A stretch of 64,000 nt of DNA from Maratus speciosus (GCA_963932465.1 OZ010794.1:444479502-444543501), one strand, 5' to 3'. Positions 1 to 10,439 are shown, counted from the first letter of the stretch. Notes: generated by a model not told the origin, from the sequence alone. A program made the numbers and translations.

Positions 1-53
1 CTACCAGTTGAAATAAATAAGCGAGTCATTTAGTTTTTTGTTTAGTTTGAAAA

Positions 54-383
54 ATGACTTTGACGTGTCAACAGCTGCGTGATTTGAAGCTCATCAAGAC
101 ATGTCCTAAAGTATTACGTAAACAGTTGTTTAAAAAATTACCTCTTCGTTCTGTAAAAGCCATCTGCGAGTGTAGTTTAAATGTTTTAAAAGGAAACATT
201 CCACTTTCATCTCAACAGAAAAAGTCTTTAAGGAAATACAAGTCGACCCTTCGAAAAATTGGTACTAAAAAGGGTACTCTATCACAAAAGGAAAGACTTA
301 TCGTTCAGAACGGTGGATTTTTAAATATTTTAATCCCTGCTGCTTTAACTGTTTTAACAAGTTTGATCCATGGAACACGCTAG
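54..383 (+). CDS. pX-like small basic protein of an endogenous Maverick/adintovirus-type element
   Basis: A 109-residue protein, intact. The N-terminal two thirds is rich in Lys and Arg and contains the stretch AICECSLNVLKGNIPLS, which I recognise from a family found next to DNA polymerase B in many invertebrate Maverick/adintovirus-type elements. The C-terminus has a Gly-Gly (residues 87-88) followed by a hydrophobic segment FLNILIPAALTVL, the layout of adenovirus pX/mu-like core or membrane-active peptides. Those relatives are thought to be virion proteins bound to DNA or released by the maturation protease; this role is inferred from the family. The ATG is preceded by AAAA and by an AT-rich leader. 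It overlaps the next gene by 14 bases, in a different frame. No break is seen. Assignment to the family is fairly sure; the exact virion role is not. Confidence 0.72.
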   Translation: MTLTCQQLRDLKLIKTCPKVLRKQLFKKLPLRSVKAICECSLNVLKGNIPLSSQQKKSLRKYKSTLRKIGTKKGTLSQKERLIVQNGGFLNILIPAALTVLTSLIHGTR

Positions 384-1056
384 AAAATTTGCTTTGGTGC
401 CAGAGGAAACTCTCTCCAAACATGTCCTTTCGAAAAAGCAAATGAATGAGTTTGATACAGCCATGTCGAACATTTTAAACAGCAACTTGCCAGATCATGA
501 AAAAGTTGTACAGTATTATGAGCTTTTGAAAAGAAAAATGGATTTGCAAGAGTTTAACACACCTCAACCCTCAAAACAACCTGAAGAAGAAACTGAGAGA
601 CCTATTTTGAAGAAAACATCACCTGAACCCAAACCTGAAGAAGATGAATCATCCTCTAAACCTGAAGAAGATGTCTCGTTTATTATGTCTTCGGTACCTC
701 GTTCAATGCAGAGGCAAGCTCACACGTTGTTGGACTTTTTAAAGAAAAACTCGAGAAAATTCGAATGGGATAAAAATTTTCAAGTGTCTTTTGAAGGAAA
801 AAGTATTCCCGATTCGAATGTAGCTGATTTATTTCATCTGCTTTTCTCTGTGAACAAGAAAACTCCTATTAAAGCACAGAAGGAATTGTTACAGACTTTG
901 AAAGAAATGCATGTACCCGAGAACTTGATTAAAAATAGACATTTGTCGAGAATGAATCAAGAAAAAAGAAAACCTGATGTTAAAACATATAATACTTTTG
1001 TCAAAGAATCAAGAAAGAAAAGAAAATCTGATGTACTCGTTTGGGAAAATTATTAA
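370..1056 (+). CDS. Conserved Maverick/adintovirus-type protein, downstream partner of the pX-like gene
   Basis: A 228-residue protein, intact, beginning MEHARKFALVP. This opening and the position directly after the pX-like gene are typical of a partner protein in invertebrate Maverick/adintovirus elements. Residues 75-105 are a Pro/Glu/Lys-rich low-complexity linker. The part from about residue 110 to 195 looks globular (LLDFLKKNSRKFEWD and following helices). The tail has a basic cluster (ESRKKRKSD) that could bind DNA or act as a nuclear localisation signal. The function is unknown; a virion or DNA-packaging role is only an inference. The start codon lies inside the end of the previous gene. 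A polyadenylation signal AATAAA overlaps the stop codon (1056-1061), so this looks like the last gene of its transcript. Confidence 0.7.
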   Translation: MEHARKFALVPEETLSKHVLSKKQMNEFDTAMSNILNSNLPDHEKVVQYYELLKRKMDLQEFNTPQPSKQPEEETERPILKKTSPEPKPEEDESSSKPEEDVSFIMSSVPRSMQRQAHTLLDFLKKNSRKFEWDKNFQVSFEGKSIPDSNVADLFHLLFSVNKKTPIKAQKELLQTLKEMHVPENLIKNRHLSRMNQEKRKPDVKTYNTFVKESRKKRKSDVLVWENY

Positions 1057-1061
1057 ATAAA
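1056..1061 (+). terminator. Polyadenylation signal of the pX-like gene pair
   Basis: AATAAA overlaps the last base of the TAA stop at 1054-1056 and is followed by further AATAAT and T-rich sequence. Having the signal on top of the stop codon is a compact, virus-like arrangement. Confidence 0.55.
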
Positions 1062-1139
1062 TAATTCATTAAACTTTAAACAAAGTCTCATTATTTGTCT
1101 TTTCAACATAAATACTATTAACAAAAAAAACTTAACACT

Positions 1140-1640
1140 ACTTACCACAGAGCATCGTCTTTACACGTCCGTTCCCATCCTCATCCACAGAACAAATGAC
1201 ACATGATTCAGCATAAAACCGGTTATGACGTCACGCCCGAAGTCGACGCGAGCGCACTCTACCCTCTCATACTTGCCTGTGATTGGTTAAGAGAATCACA
1301 TGACTTGTGAAAGGAGCAGATGTTAGAGGTGGGCGCCACTCTGTCTGCATTCCTTTCATTCCCCCCGTCTCCTGTCAATCATCTGGCGCCAGTCAGTCGC
1401 TGCATGTTTCGACATGCTCGCTTCTTGCAGATGGTGGCGCCACTCTGTCTGCATTCCTGACATTCCACCACGCCTCCTGTCAATCAACTGGCGCCAGGTT
1501 GTCTACAGGTATTGCCGTACGATGTCATCATCCTCGTTTGCGATGGGGGAAGGCAGCACAGTCGATGACGTCATACCTACAAGCTCGCTTCTGATTGGTT
1601 GATAGCGGTCACGTGATCTCTTATCAGTAACCTTCATCTA
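1140..1640 (+). promoter_or_regulatory. GC-richer regulatory region upstream of the polymerase gene
   Basis: This stretch is clearly richer in G, C and CpG than its surroundings. It holds two perfect CRE palindromes TGACGTCA (1226-1233 and 1566-1573), an E-box CACGTG (1610-1615), the palindrome AACCGGTT (1217-1224), inverted CCAAT boxes (ATTGG near 1283 and 1594), and a duplicated module of about 104 bp (1332-1435 and 1436-1539). Each module contains GGCGCCACTCTGTCTGCATT, then CCTGTCAATCA (1371 and 1476), then the palindrome CTGGCGCCAG (1383-1392 and 1488-1497). These site names are matches by eye to vertebrate/insect consensus sites, with no proof of use. The short ORFs overlapping it show no coding character. 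Confidence 0.5.
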
Positions 1641-1964
1641 CGGGTGTAGACCCCGCACACATCATTCGTTTCTTGGATTTCGTAGGTGAAGGTCGTCTGT
1701 TTCGTAGCTCCCGTTTACCGGACATTTGGCTTTAAGCTCTGCGGCATCTGTCCCTACTATTTTCGGCATCCTGCTGAGTAAAATCACCGTCGAAATACTT
1801 ATACGTTTCACCTAGTGCGTTTTAGGTGCTCATAGTATTTTTGATTAATTGTGGTACATGTTTATCACCTCCTTTTAAAAACAGTGTCTGCCAATTAGCT
1901 AATTTGCTTTGCGACATCATTTTATTGCTAACCAATAGAAACGATTAGAAGATCTTTGAAGAAA

Positions 1965-1997
1965 ATGTCTTTTGAAAAGGAATCCTCTTTTAAAAAT
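1965..1997 (+). CDS. Candidate alternative first coding exon of the polymerase gene
   Basis: ATG at 1965 opens an 11-codon exon (MSFEKESSFKN) ending in phase 0 at a consensus donor GTAAGT (1998). The shared acceptor could be the one at 5397. A CCAAT motif lies at 1930-1934 and a T-rich leader precedes the ATG. The exon resembles the one at 3347 in having Phe-Lys/Gln-Asn/Lys just before the splice site, which suggests duplication. It is supported only by splice-site logic; RNA reads crossing 1997/5398 would prove it. Confidence 0.3.
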
Positions 1998-2170
1998 GTA
2001 AGTATGTTTTCATTATCTTTTTTTATTGTTTCGTTGAATTAAGTATGTTTCTAACCAAACGATGCGAAAGATTCATACCGTTTTCTAAACATTCTTTCAA
2101 TGATAAAATATTCATTTATTACCACCTGTTTCAAATATTTTAATTGAACTAGGATCGAATAAAAAATTGT

Positions 2171-2760
2171 GTTTAAAACCCTATTGGAATACACAAGTAT
2201 TCTTTGAAAAATTATAATTTTAAATGCTCAACACAAATTTTTGCACTAATAGAAAATATAATGTTGTACTATTTAAACCTTCACTATTTTCTGTAAGAGT
2301 TAAAACCTTTCACTATTTCTGTTTCAATCAAACATTTGAAAAGAAAGTATTAAAATAGACTTATCGTATACGTATTGAGTTTAAAACCTATTTTGAATAC
2401 ACAAGTATTCTTTGAAAATTATAACTTTTAATGTTCAACACATATTTTTACACTAAAGAAAATATAAGGTTGTACTGTTAAAACCTTCACTATTTTCAGT
2501 ATGGGTTAAAACCTTTCACTATTTCTGTTTCAATCAAACCTTTTAAAAGAAAGTATTAAAAAAGACTCAAAGTACGTATTGAGTTTAAATCCTATTTTAA
2601 ATACACAAGTATTCTTTGAAAATTATAACTTTTAATGCTAAACACATATATTTTTGCATTAATAGAAAATATAATGTTGAACTGATTAAACCTGTACTAT
2701 TTTCTATATAGGTTAAACCTTTGAAACTATTCTTTAAAAGAAAGCATTAAAATAGTTAGT
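2171..2760 (+). repeat. Three imperfect tandem copies of about 205 bp
   Basis: Copies begin at 2171, 2379 and 2583 with GTTTAAAWCC, followed by TATT...GAATACACAAGTATTC, and include an ACCTTTCACTATTTCTG block. They lie between the two candidate first exons. Nothing coding is visible. Confidence 0.7.
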
Positions 2761-2877
2761 TTAAACTGTTTCATTTATTAAAAGAGTCTGTTAATAATAA
2801 TGAAGCATGTTATTGTTTAAACATTCTTTTAATAATTAGATAAAATACAATTGTTAATAGATTATTTTGTTCAAACA

Positions 2878-2891
2878 CCCCCCCCCCCCCC
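2878..2891 (+). repeat. Poly-C tract (C14)
   Basis: Fourteen consecutive C residues in otherwise AT-rich sequence. Confidence 0.9.
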
Positions 2892-2929
2892 AATCTCTAT
2901 TTCCCTTTTCTTTGCAATAATTTTAAACG

Positions 2930-3346
2930 TGAAAAGGAATTTCCACCTGTGAGAGGAGATGGTTATTTGCATTTCACTAACAACGTTGTCTCCATCTTAT
3001 CAACGCGATATTTCCCGAGTCTGCAAAACGCGATAAACATCTTCGATTTCATCAGTGAAGAAAATTTCTAAAAAGGGTGATATCGTGATAACTGTTTCAC
3101 GACTCTAAGCAAGGCAGTGAAACCACTGCGTTGCAATATATATATATATATATGATGAAATAAAGGTCTAGAACAGTGACGTTATTTTACTGAATTCTTG
3201 TTGGTCGAATTTTCGACTAATCATAGAGTCACTATATGATGTCACTTCTTAAACAAACAGTATAAATAAACAATTCTAAGGGAAAAAAACCTTACTCTGT
3301 TACATTTTTAAGTGCTGTTATTTATGGAAACTGTTACTCATCTGTG
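2930..3346 (+). promoter_or_regulatory. Core promoter and 5' leader of the polymerase gene
   Basis: A clear TATA box TATAAATA lies at 3261-3268; transcription would start about 30 bp downstream near 3290-3297, leaving a leader of about 50 bases before the ATG at 3347. Upstream are two ACGCGATA motifs (near 3003 and 3028), an octamer-like ATTTGCAT (near 2968), a small hairpin GCAGTGAAACCACTGC (near 3113) and a (TA)n run (3139-3154). TATA spacing to the ATG favours 3347 over 1965 as the main start. Confidence 0.5.
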
Positions 3347-3364
3347 ATGGATAATTTTCAAAAA
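3347..3364 (+). CDS. Probable first coding exon of the DNA polymerase B gene
   Basis: ATG at 3347 opens a six-codon exon (MDNFQK) ending in phase 0 at the donor GTAAGT (3365). It lies about 80 bp below a TATA box. The following intron of about 2.03 kb ends at a long polypyrimidine tract and TTTTAG (5397), and the next exon is open in the same phase. The upstream duplicate at 1965-1997 could be an alternative start. Confidence 0.45.
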
Positions 3365-4692
3365 GTAAGTTTTTTTAAACACTATATCTATATTTCAAGA
3401 TATTACTAAATTTCAAATGTTGTTTTACCTATTTTTTTCACGTTATCTTTGCTATTTTTTGCTTTTGTATTAAATTAAAGTAAATATATGTTTTTTTCTT
3501 TTACAATCAATTATTTATTAGTTTATTAAAGTTAGAAAAATTAACGCATGCTATTTTTTCTTGTTATACGAAAGTAGTTAAAAAATATATTATATGTTTT
3601 CTTTTTCGAAAATGACTAGAGATTATTTTCCGTTTACTGTTAAAGTATTTGTAAGTGTAATACAAATTTACGTATGCTATTTTTCTTGTTATACGAATGT
3701 AGTTAAAAAATATATTGGATGTTTGCGTTTACTAAGAAATGAATAGATGTTATTTTCTGTATGTTATAAATTTAATAACGCGTATTTTTTTTTTTTTTTT
3801 TTTTTTTTTACACGGAAATTTTATTTTAGTATTCAAAGTTTTTCTTATACAATAATTATTGAAAGTAGTTAAAATGAATTGGATGATTTCTTTTTTTACG
3901 AAAGAAAAAAATTATTTTCCGTTCACTGTTAAAGTATTTGTAAGTGTAGTATAGAAAAAAATGTTATTGCTTTTTCACTGTTAAATTAATTGTGTAGGCT
4001 AGTTAAAAAATTTTAATTGAAAATGTATTTCATGTTTTCTTTTTCGAAAAAATGAATAGATGTTATTTTTGTTCACTGTTAGAGTATTTATAAGTGTAAT
4101 ACAATTACTGAAACTAGTTTACAAATTTACGCATGCTATTTTTCTTGTTATATGAATGTAGTTAAAAATATATTGGATGTTTGCGTTTTCTAAGAAATGA
4201 ATAGATGTTATTTTCTGTATGTTATAAATTTAATAACGCGTAAAGATTTCTTTTTTTTTACACGGAAATTTTATTTTAGTATTCAAAGTTTTTCTTATAC
4301 AATAATTATTGAAAGTAGTTAAAATGAATTGGATGATTTCTTTTTTACGAAAAAAAAAATTATTTTCCGTTCACTGTTAAAGTATTTGTAAGTGTAGTAT
4401 AGAAAAAAATGTTATTGCTTTTTCACTGTTAAATTAATTGTGTAGGCTAGTTAAAAAAATTTAATTGAAAATGTATTTCATGTTTCCTTTTTCGAAAAAA
4501 TGAATAGATGTTATTTTCCGTTTACTGTTAAAGTATTTGTAAGTGTAATACAATTATTGAAAGTAGTTTACAAATTTACGTATGCTATTTTTCTTGTTAT
4601 ACGAATGTAGTTAAAAAATATATTGGAAGTTTGCGTTTACTAAGAAATGAATAGTTGTTATTTTCTGTATGTTATAAATTTAATAACGCGTA

Positions 4693-4743
<51 letters not shown>

Positions 4744-5397
4744 TGGAAATTTTATTTTAGTTTTCAAAGTTTTTCTTATACAATAATTATTTATTAATGT
4801 AATGATGTTAACAAATTTACGTATGCTATTTTTTCTTGTTATACGAAAGTAGTTAAAATATAACGAATGTTTTTTTTTGTTTTCGAAGAAATGTTATTTT
4901 TTTCTTTTCGTTACTAAACTAATTTATAAGTGTAGTCTAAAAAAAAAGTTATTAAATTTTTTTTACTAAGAAATGAATAGATGTTATTTTTCTTTTCGTT
5001 ACTAAACTAATTTGTAAGTGTAGCCTAAAAAAAAATGTTATTAAATTTTTTTTTTTTTACTAAGAAATGAATAGATGTTATTTTTTTCTTTTCGTTACTA
5101 AACTAATTTGTAAGTGTAGTCTAAAAAATGTTATTAATTTTTTTCTTTTCTATACTAAACTAATTTGTAAGTGTAGTCTAAAAAAATGTTATTTCTTTTT
5201 TTCACTGTTAAATGAATTATAGACTATACAAAAATTTTAATCGAAAATGCATGCTATTGAAAACATATAGTTTGTGAGATTTTTTCTAAAAAGATTAAAC
5301 ACTTATTAAAAGTATTCGATTACATGTTTAACAGTTTTTAAAACAATACACTAAGAATTATCCTATGTTTGATTGCAAATATTTTTTTCTTTTTTAG
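3365..5397 (+). repeat. Polymerase intron filled with tandem repeats
   Basis: The intron consists largely of an approximately 455-bp unit repeated about 2.4 times: the marker CGYATGCTATTTTTCTTG recurs at 3671, 4130 and 4580, with a partial copy near 4818. A second, shorter family of about 95 bp (ACTAAGAAATGAATAGATG...TTTGTAAGTGTAGTCTAA) recurs between 4960 and 5200. Poly-T tracts lie at about 3786-3809 and 4697-4740. No coding potential is seen. Confidence 0.65.
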
Positions 5398-5538
5398 TTT
5401 GTGGAAGATCTCGGTTTAACAACGAATGTATGGGAGCGCATGACCGCTATTGGTGAATTATCAGACCCAGGACCTTCTCAGCAAAGTTCTTCTAGGATGC
5501 AAGATCCTAGCAGCGAAGTTGATTCTTCATCAGTAAAG
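5398..5538 (+). CDS. Second coding exon of the polymerase gene, acidic/Ser-rich linker
   Basis: The exon runs from acceptor TTTTAG (ending 5397) to donor GTAAAC (5539), 47 codons, phase 0 at both ends. It encodes a linker rich in Ser, Pro, Gln and Asp with no recognisable domain, leading into the zinc fingers of the next exon. The following intron is 300 bp and ends at TTTTTAG (5838). Phase matching on both sides supports it. Confidence 0.5.
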
Positions 5539-5838
5539 GTAAACTTTGAAACATTCTTTATTATTTTGGGGGATTGTTTGATTTTAACATAAGAACTAAT
5601 GTTAGTTAAATTTTTCAAAAAATGATACATTATTCGAAATTAGGTTGTGAAGTATAATACTAGTTTAGGTGCAAAGTGTATAATTAAAAAAAAATCTTTT
5701 TTTCTCGTTAAAGTAAACTTTTTATCCCTTTCGTAAAACTTTTAATGTAGACAGACATAGTTTTCTAAGTTCTTTTTTTTTTCGTGAAAGTCTATTACAA
5801 GTTGCGTGTTTTTGAAACAGAATTTTTTCTGTTTTTAG

Positions 5839-8800
5839 GATTCTTTATCATGCGAAACCTGCGGTAAAAGCTTCACTGTGAAAAGAAATTTGACTCGACA
5901 TCAGAAGATTTGTGGAAACACAAATTGGATGGATTCAAAAACTTTTACTTGCACTCATTGCTCGAAAGTCTTTAGCCACCAAGAAAATTTAATTAGACAT
6001 TTGAAAACACACGAGAAGAATCCTGACGAAAATTCATCTACTCCTACTAGTTTAAGCTGCTCTGTTTGCTCTAAAACCTTCACAAGAAAATATGATATGA
6101 AGAGGCATATGATTTCGCATAACGAAGAAAAGAAATCTTTCAAGTGTCCCTTATGCGCTATCGAGTTCACAAGAGCAGATAATCTAACAGTACATTTGAG
6201 AGGTCATGAAAGTTTAAATTACCCCTGTACCACCTGTCAGGAAAAATTTAATTCAAAATTTAATTTGAATCAACACATGCAATCCCAACACATCAGCCTA
6301 TCCCACGAAAATAGAAAAAGGAAAGTTAGTACGAAAAATTCATCTTCCAAAAAGCAAAAGACCTATACCGAAGCTTTGAATGTCTTTTCTTCAACATTTT
6401 TAACACCTGATGAAGATGAGAAATTTGACGTGGACGTTTTGGTGGAAAAACGTGGAGCAGACCTTCGTCAAATCATTGAAGAAAAACTGGATACACATCG
6501 AGGCGTTAAATAGCATATCCTAGCAAAATGTCTGTTCGAAAGGAAGACTCCAGAAGGCGAACTTCAAGCTATTTCCACCTACTTTAGAAGTTCGAATTAT
6601 ACTGAATTAACTATTGATACAATAAATGAGCATATTTATGAAGCATTTGAGAAAATTAAAAAATTAATAGATGAATTTATAAATTTGGGACCAGGTTGGA
6701 TTTTCCAACGGATCCAACATATAGAAATTAAAATAGCAGATTATCATCCTCTAGCACCCAGCAGCCATATTAAATCCCCAGAATTTATACAAAAGAAACG
6801 TGCCGTTCTCAATATAGAAAATTACAACGATTCTAAATGTTTGGTGTGGTGTTTGATCGCACATCAATTAAAGTTAAATAGATCTGAAAATCCAAAACGA
6901 TTATCACATTACACACCTTTTGAACATACCATCAAAATGGGGAAGATACCCTACCCAGTCCCTGTGAAAAGCATTCCGAAAGTTGAAAATTTGAACAATT
7001 TGAGAATCAACGTATTTGCATTGGATGACCAAGAAGTGTATCCTTTATATGTATCACCCAAAGAAGATCCTGATGTCATTAACCTATTAGTCTTAGTAAA
7101 GGATGAGCAGTTTCACTACACGCTGATTAGAAGCTTTTCAAGATTATTAGGGAATGTGACAAAACATGATGGAGTTACTTACTATTGTTACCGATGTTTA
7201 CACCGATTTTGTAGACAAGGTTTACTAATATCTCACACCGAATTTTGCAAGCAGCATACTGCTCAAAGGATCAACTTACCAGAAGATGGCAAACATATTC
7301 TATCTTTTACGGGGACTCATCTGCAACATCCAATCCCCTACATTGTGTATGCAGACTTTGAAAGTATTTTAAAACCTTTAACTCCAGCTTCTCAAACTTC
7401 ACATTGTGAAAAAAATTCAAAACATGAAGCATGTAGCTTTGCTTTTGTTATTATTGATGCTGAGGGAAAACCTTTCAAGGACAGATTCACATTGTATCGA
7501 GGAGAAAATGCTGCAGAAGAGTTTCTAAAGAAGTTAATAACAGAGACAGAAGACATTCGAGAAGAACTGAAGAGTGTAAAGCCAACGAAACTTTCCCCAC
7601 AACAAGAAATAGATTTTCATACGGCTACCCACTGCCATATTTGCAAAAGGGAACTCTTCAAGAAAAGAACGAGAGACCATGATCACGTGACAGGTGCGTA
7701 CAGAGGGGCTGCTCACAAAGGATGTAATTTAAACTACAAGCAAACTCGAAACATTCCTGTCGTCTTCCACAATTTACGACACCATGATGCCCATCACATT
7801 ATGATGGCTATTGGAAAATTTAATGAATATTCGATAGAAGTGATTGCATCCACATTAGAAACCTATATAGGCTTTCGTATGGTGAAAGAGAACTGTCCCA
7901 TCCATCTAAATTTTATTGACAGTTTGCAACATCTTTCAGCATCACTGGAAAAATTAGCAAGCAACCAGCATAATGATCAATTTAAAATCTTGAATCATTA
8001 TTTTAAAAATCAGGATATATCCCTGCTCACACGAAAAGGGGTATATCCTTATGATTACGTAACCGATGTCAATAAATTTAATGAAACTGTTCTCCCACCT
8101 GCCTCTGCATTCATCAACACATTAACGGATGAACCTATTAGCGAAAGCGATTACCAACATGCACAAAACGTCTGGAAATCCTTCAATCTCCAAACTTTAG
8201 GAGATTATCATGACCTATATTTGAAGACGGATGTCTTATTGCTCGCAGATGCCTTTGAAAGCTATCGCAAACTGTGTCAGCAGTTCTATGATATCGACAG
8301 CGCCCATATGTATACGTTACCAAGTCTGGCATGGCAAGCTTGCCTGAAGAGATCGAACATCCACTTGGAACTATTAACGGATATCGACATGCTATTGATG
8401 TTTGAAAATGGGATTCGGGGAGGTATCAGCATGATTAGCCAACGCTATGAAAAAGCAAACATCCCCAACACGCCTGCACATAATCCAGATCAAGCTCCCA
8501 GTTACATTATATACTGGGATGCCAATAACTTGTATGGGTGGGCTATGCCTGAGTACCTCCCCCATGGTTCCTTTCAATGGGAAGACCCGAAACAGTTTTC
8601 AGCAAGTAGCATATTAGAGTTGGCAGACGATTCCTCTACAGGATATATTTTCGAGGTGGATCTGGAATATCCTAAAGAACTCCATGCCTTGCACAACGAG
8701 TATCCTCTCGCACCAGAAAGAATCACTGTCGAAGAAGATATGTTGTCACCCTTCGCGAAGAAGATGTTAGGTAATAAAAAATTCAAGGGCACGCCAAAAC

Positions 8801-9774
8801 TAATCCCGAACCTTCAAGATAAGAAAAATTATATCGTTCACTATAGAACATTGAAGTTTTACATCCAATCAGGAATGAAACTAACATAAATTCATCGTGT
8901 AATTCAATTTCAGCAAAGTCCGTGGTTAAGGGAGTATATCGCTTTTAACACCGATAAACGAAAACTGGCGAAATCTGCTTTTGAAAAAGATTTCTTTAAA
9001 CTCCTGAACAACGCTGTATATGAAAAAACGTTAGAAAACCTTCGAAAGCGTCGAAATGTGGAATTGTGCAATACCGAGAAAAGGGCGAAAAAATTAGTCG
9101 CTTCACCTGCGTTTAAAACCTTCAAAATCTTCTCTGAAGATCTTGTTGCGGTGGAGCGCACTAAATTATCGTTATTAATTAATCGTCCTATGTATGTTGG
9201 TTTCTGCATTTTGGAGCTTTCGAAGCTTCTAATGTATCAATTCCATTATGGTTTTGTGAAGGAAACATATAAGCATAATGCCAGTTTGCTTTTCACCGAC
9301 ACGGATTCCCTATGTTATGAGATCTATACGAAGGATATTATTGCGGATATGGAGAAGAAAAAGGATTTATTCGATTTTTCTGATTATCCGCAGTCGCATC
9401 CTTTGTTTTCGACTGATAACAAAAAAGTATTAGGGAAATTCACAGATGAACTTAGCGGTGAATTAGCGTTGGAGTTTGTCGGGTTAAAGGCGAAAATGTA
9501 CTCCCTGAAATCCGAAACAGAAGAAAAAAAACGAGCGAAGGGTGTCACAACACATATCGTCCGAAAAAAAATGAAACATGAAGATTATGTAAAGTGTCTT
9601 CAAGAACTCAAGACCAACACAGTCACACAAGTTCGAATTGGGCAAGAGAACCACCAGTTATATACAATGCAACAAAACAAGGTTGGTTTGAGCCCATTCG
9701 ACGATAAACGATATATCCTGGAAGACGGAATCACAAGTCTCGCATATGGGCACTGCGATATCGTCAACATGTAA
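5839..9774 (+). pseudogene. Zinc-finger/family B DNA polymerase (DNA_pol_B_2 type) with two in-frame stops
   Basis: One continuous frame of 1312 codons from acceptor 5838 to TAA 9774, interrupted by TAG (6511-6513) and TAA (8887-8889); no frameshift. Order of parts: five C2H2/C2HC fingers (about 5850-6280), a basic linker, then a polymerase of the organellar/viral type-B family. Exo I YADFES (7348), an endonuclease VII-like motif CHIC...RDHDHV...GCNLNY (about 7630-7740), Exo II FHNLRHHD (7765), Exo III YLKTDVLLLAD (8218), palm motif A DANNLYGWAMP (8518), motif B region NNAVYEK (9007), catalytic FTDTDSL (9292) and the KMYSL (KxY-type) motif near 9496. In motif B the usual Gly after Tyr is Glu. 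Such enzymes replicate linear viral genomes by protein priming. Because both breaks are lone nonsense codons the copy looks young but should not make full-length enzyme. Sequence before 6685 matches the usual N-terminal extension of this family. Confidence 0.85.
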
Positions 9775-9787
9775 ATAGTTTCTCATC

Positions 9788-10140
9788 TTATGGACAATGT
9801 GCGTGATTTTTTCCATTGCCTAAGAAAATTTGTATATATTTTTTCAACTTTTGGACAATGTGCACCGTTTCCATTGCAAAAGAAAATTTTTGTATATATT
9901 TTTTTTATCAAGTTTATTGTGTACAGTGAAGATTTACTTTATGATTCAACTTTTGGACAATGTGTACCGTTTCCATTGCAAAAGAAACTTTTGCATTTAT
10001 TTTATAAAGTTTATTATTGTATACAGTGAAGAATTTTGTATATATTTTATCAAGTTTTATTGTACAGAGAAGATATATTTTATTATTCAACTTATGGACA
10101 ATGTGCGTGATTTCCATTGCCTAAGAAAATGTGTATATAT
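9788..10140 (+). repeat. Four copies of a GGACAATGTG...CCATTGC repeat after the polymerase gene
   Basis: Four copies of a block with TGGACAATGTGYRYSRTTT, CCATTGC and AAGAAAA start near 9790, 9852, 9955 and 10095. Within each block CAATG and CATTG are inverted, so each can form a short stem. The two middle copies are separated by TTTATTRTRTACAGTGAAGA segments. The ORFs read through here are low-complexity Phe/Tyr/Lys artefacts. Position directly after the stop suggests a 3' untranslated or replication-related role, which is a guess. Confidence 0.65.
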
Positions 10141-10185
10141 TTATTTTGTTTCATCGAGAATTTGTAAATAGGTTAGAGCGCGGTG

Positions 10186-10278
10186 GGACACAAAGGAGAC
10201 TTACGTCCGCGACGTGTGTCCTGGGAAACAATATGTAAGCTTAGTTCACTCAAATGAATAATTTATTTGTGAACTAAG
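10186..10278 (+). terminator. Two hairpins downstream of the polymerase
   Basis: GGACACA (10186-10192) pairs with TGTGTCC (10215-10221), and a perfect 10-bp inverted repeat CTTAGTTCAC (10240-10249) / GTGAACTAAG (10269-10278) encloses a 19-base AT-rich loop. They may mark the end of the transcript or a replication signal; the function is inferred only from position. Confidence 0.4.
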
Positions 10279-10439
10279 TTTATATTTTGGCTAAAAGTCT
10301 CCAATGATAATGATTAAACAAAAACATCGTTATCATTTCCCTCATTCGGTTTTCAAAAACATGTTTCGGAAAATTAGCAAATGACAAAAACTTCTTTCGT
10401 TAAACTCATAAAATGTATTAAACTTTTTTATTCAGTTTA

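Noticed and set aside
1307..1602. Two overlapping ORFs (95 and 62 codons) in the GC-rich region
   Set aside because: They read through the duplicated regulatory module, have no recognisable domain and lack a promoter or poly-A arrangement of their own.
6511..8889. Programmed stop readthrough or a variant genetic code
   Set aside because: Two different stops (TAG and TAA) with no readthrough-type context or structure; other genes here use TAA and TAG as normal ends.
5878..9774. Three separate genes (zinc-finger protein, polymerase part 1, polymerase part 2)
   Set aside because: All three segments are in the same frame with family-like sequence across each stop, so one interrupted gene is simpler.
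9790..10171. ORFs of 67-113 codons after the polymerase
   Set aside because: They are low-complexity Phe/Tyr/Ile/Lys strings created by AT-rich repeats.
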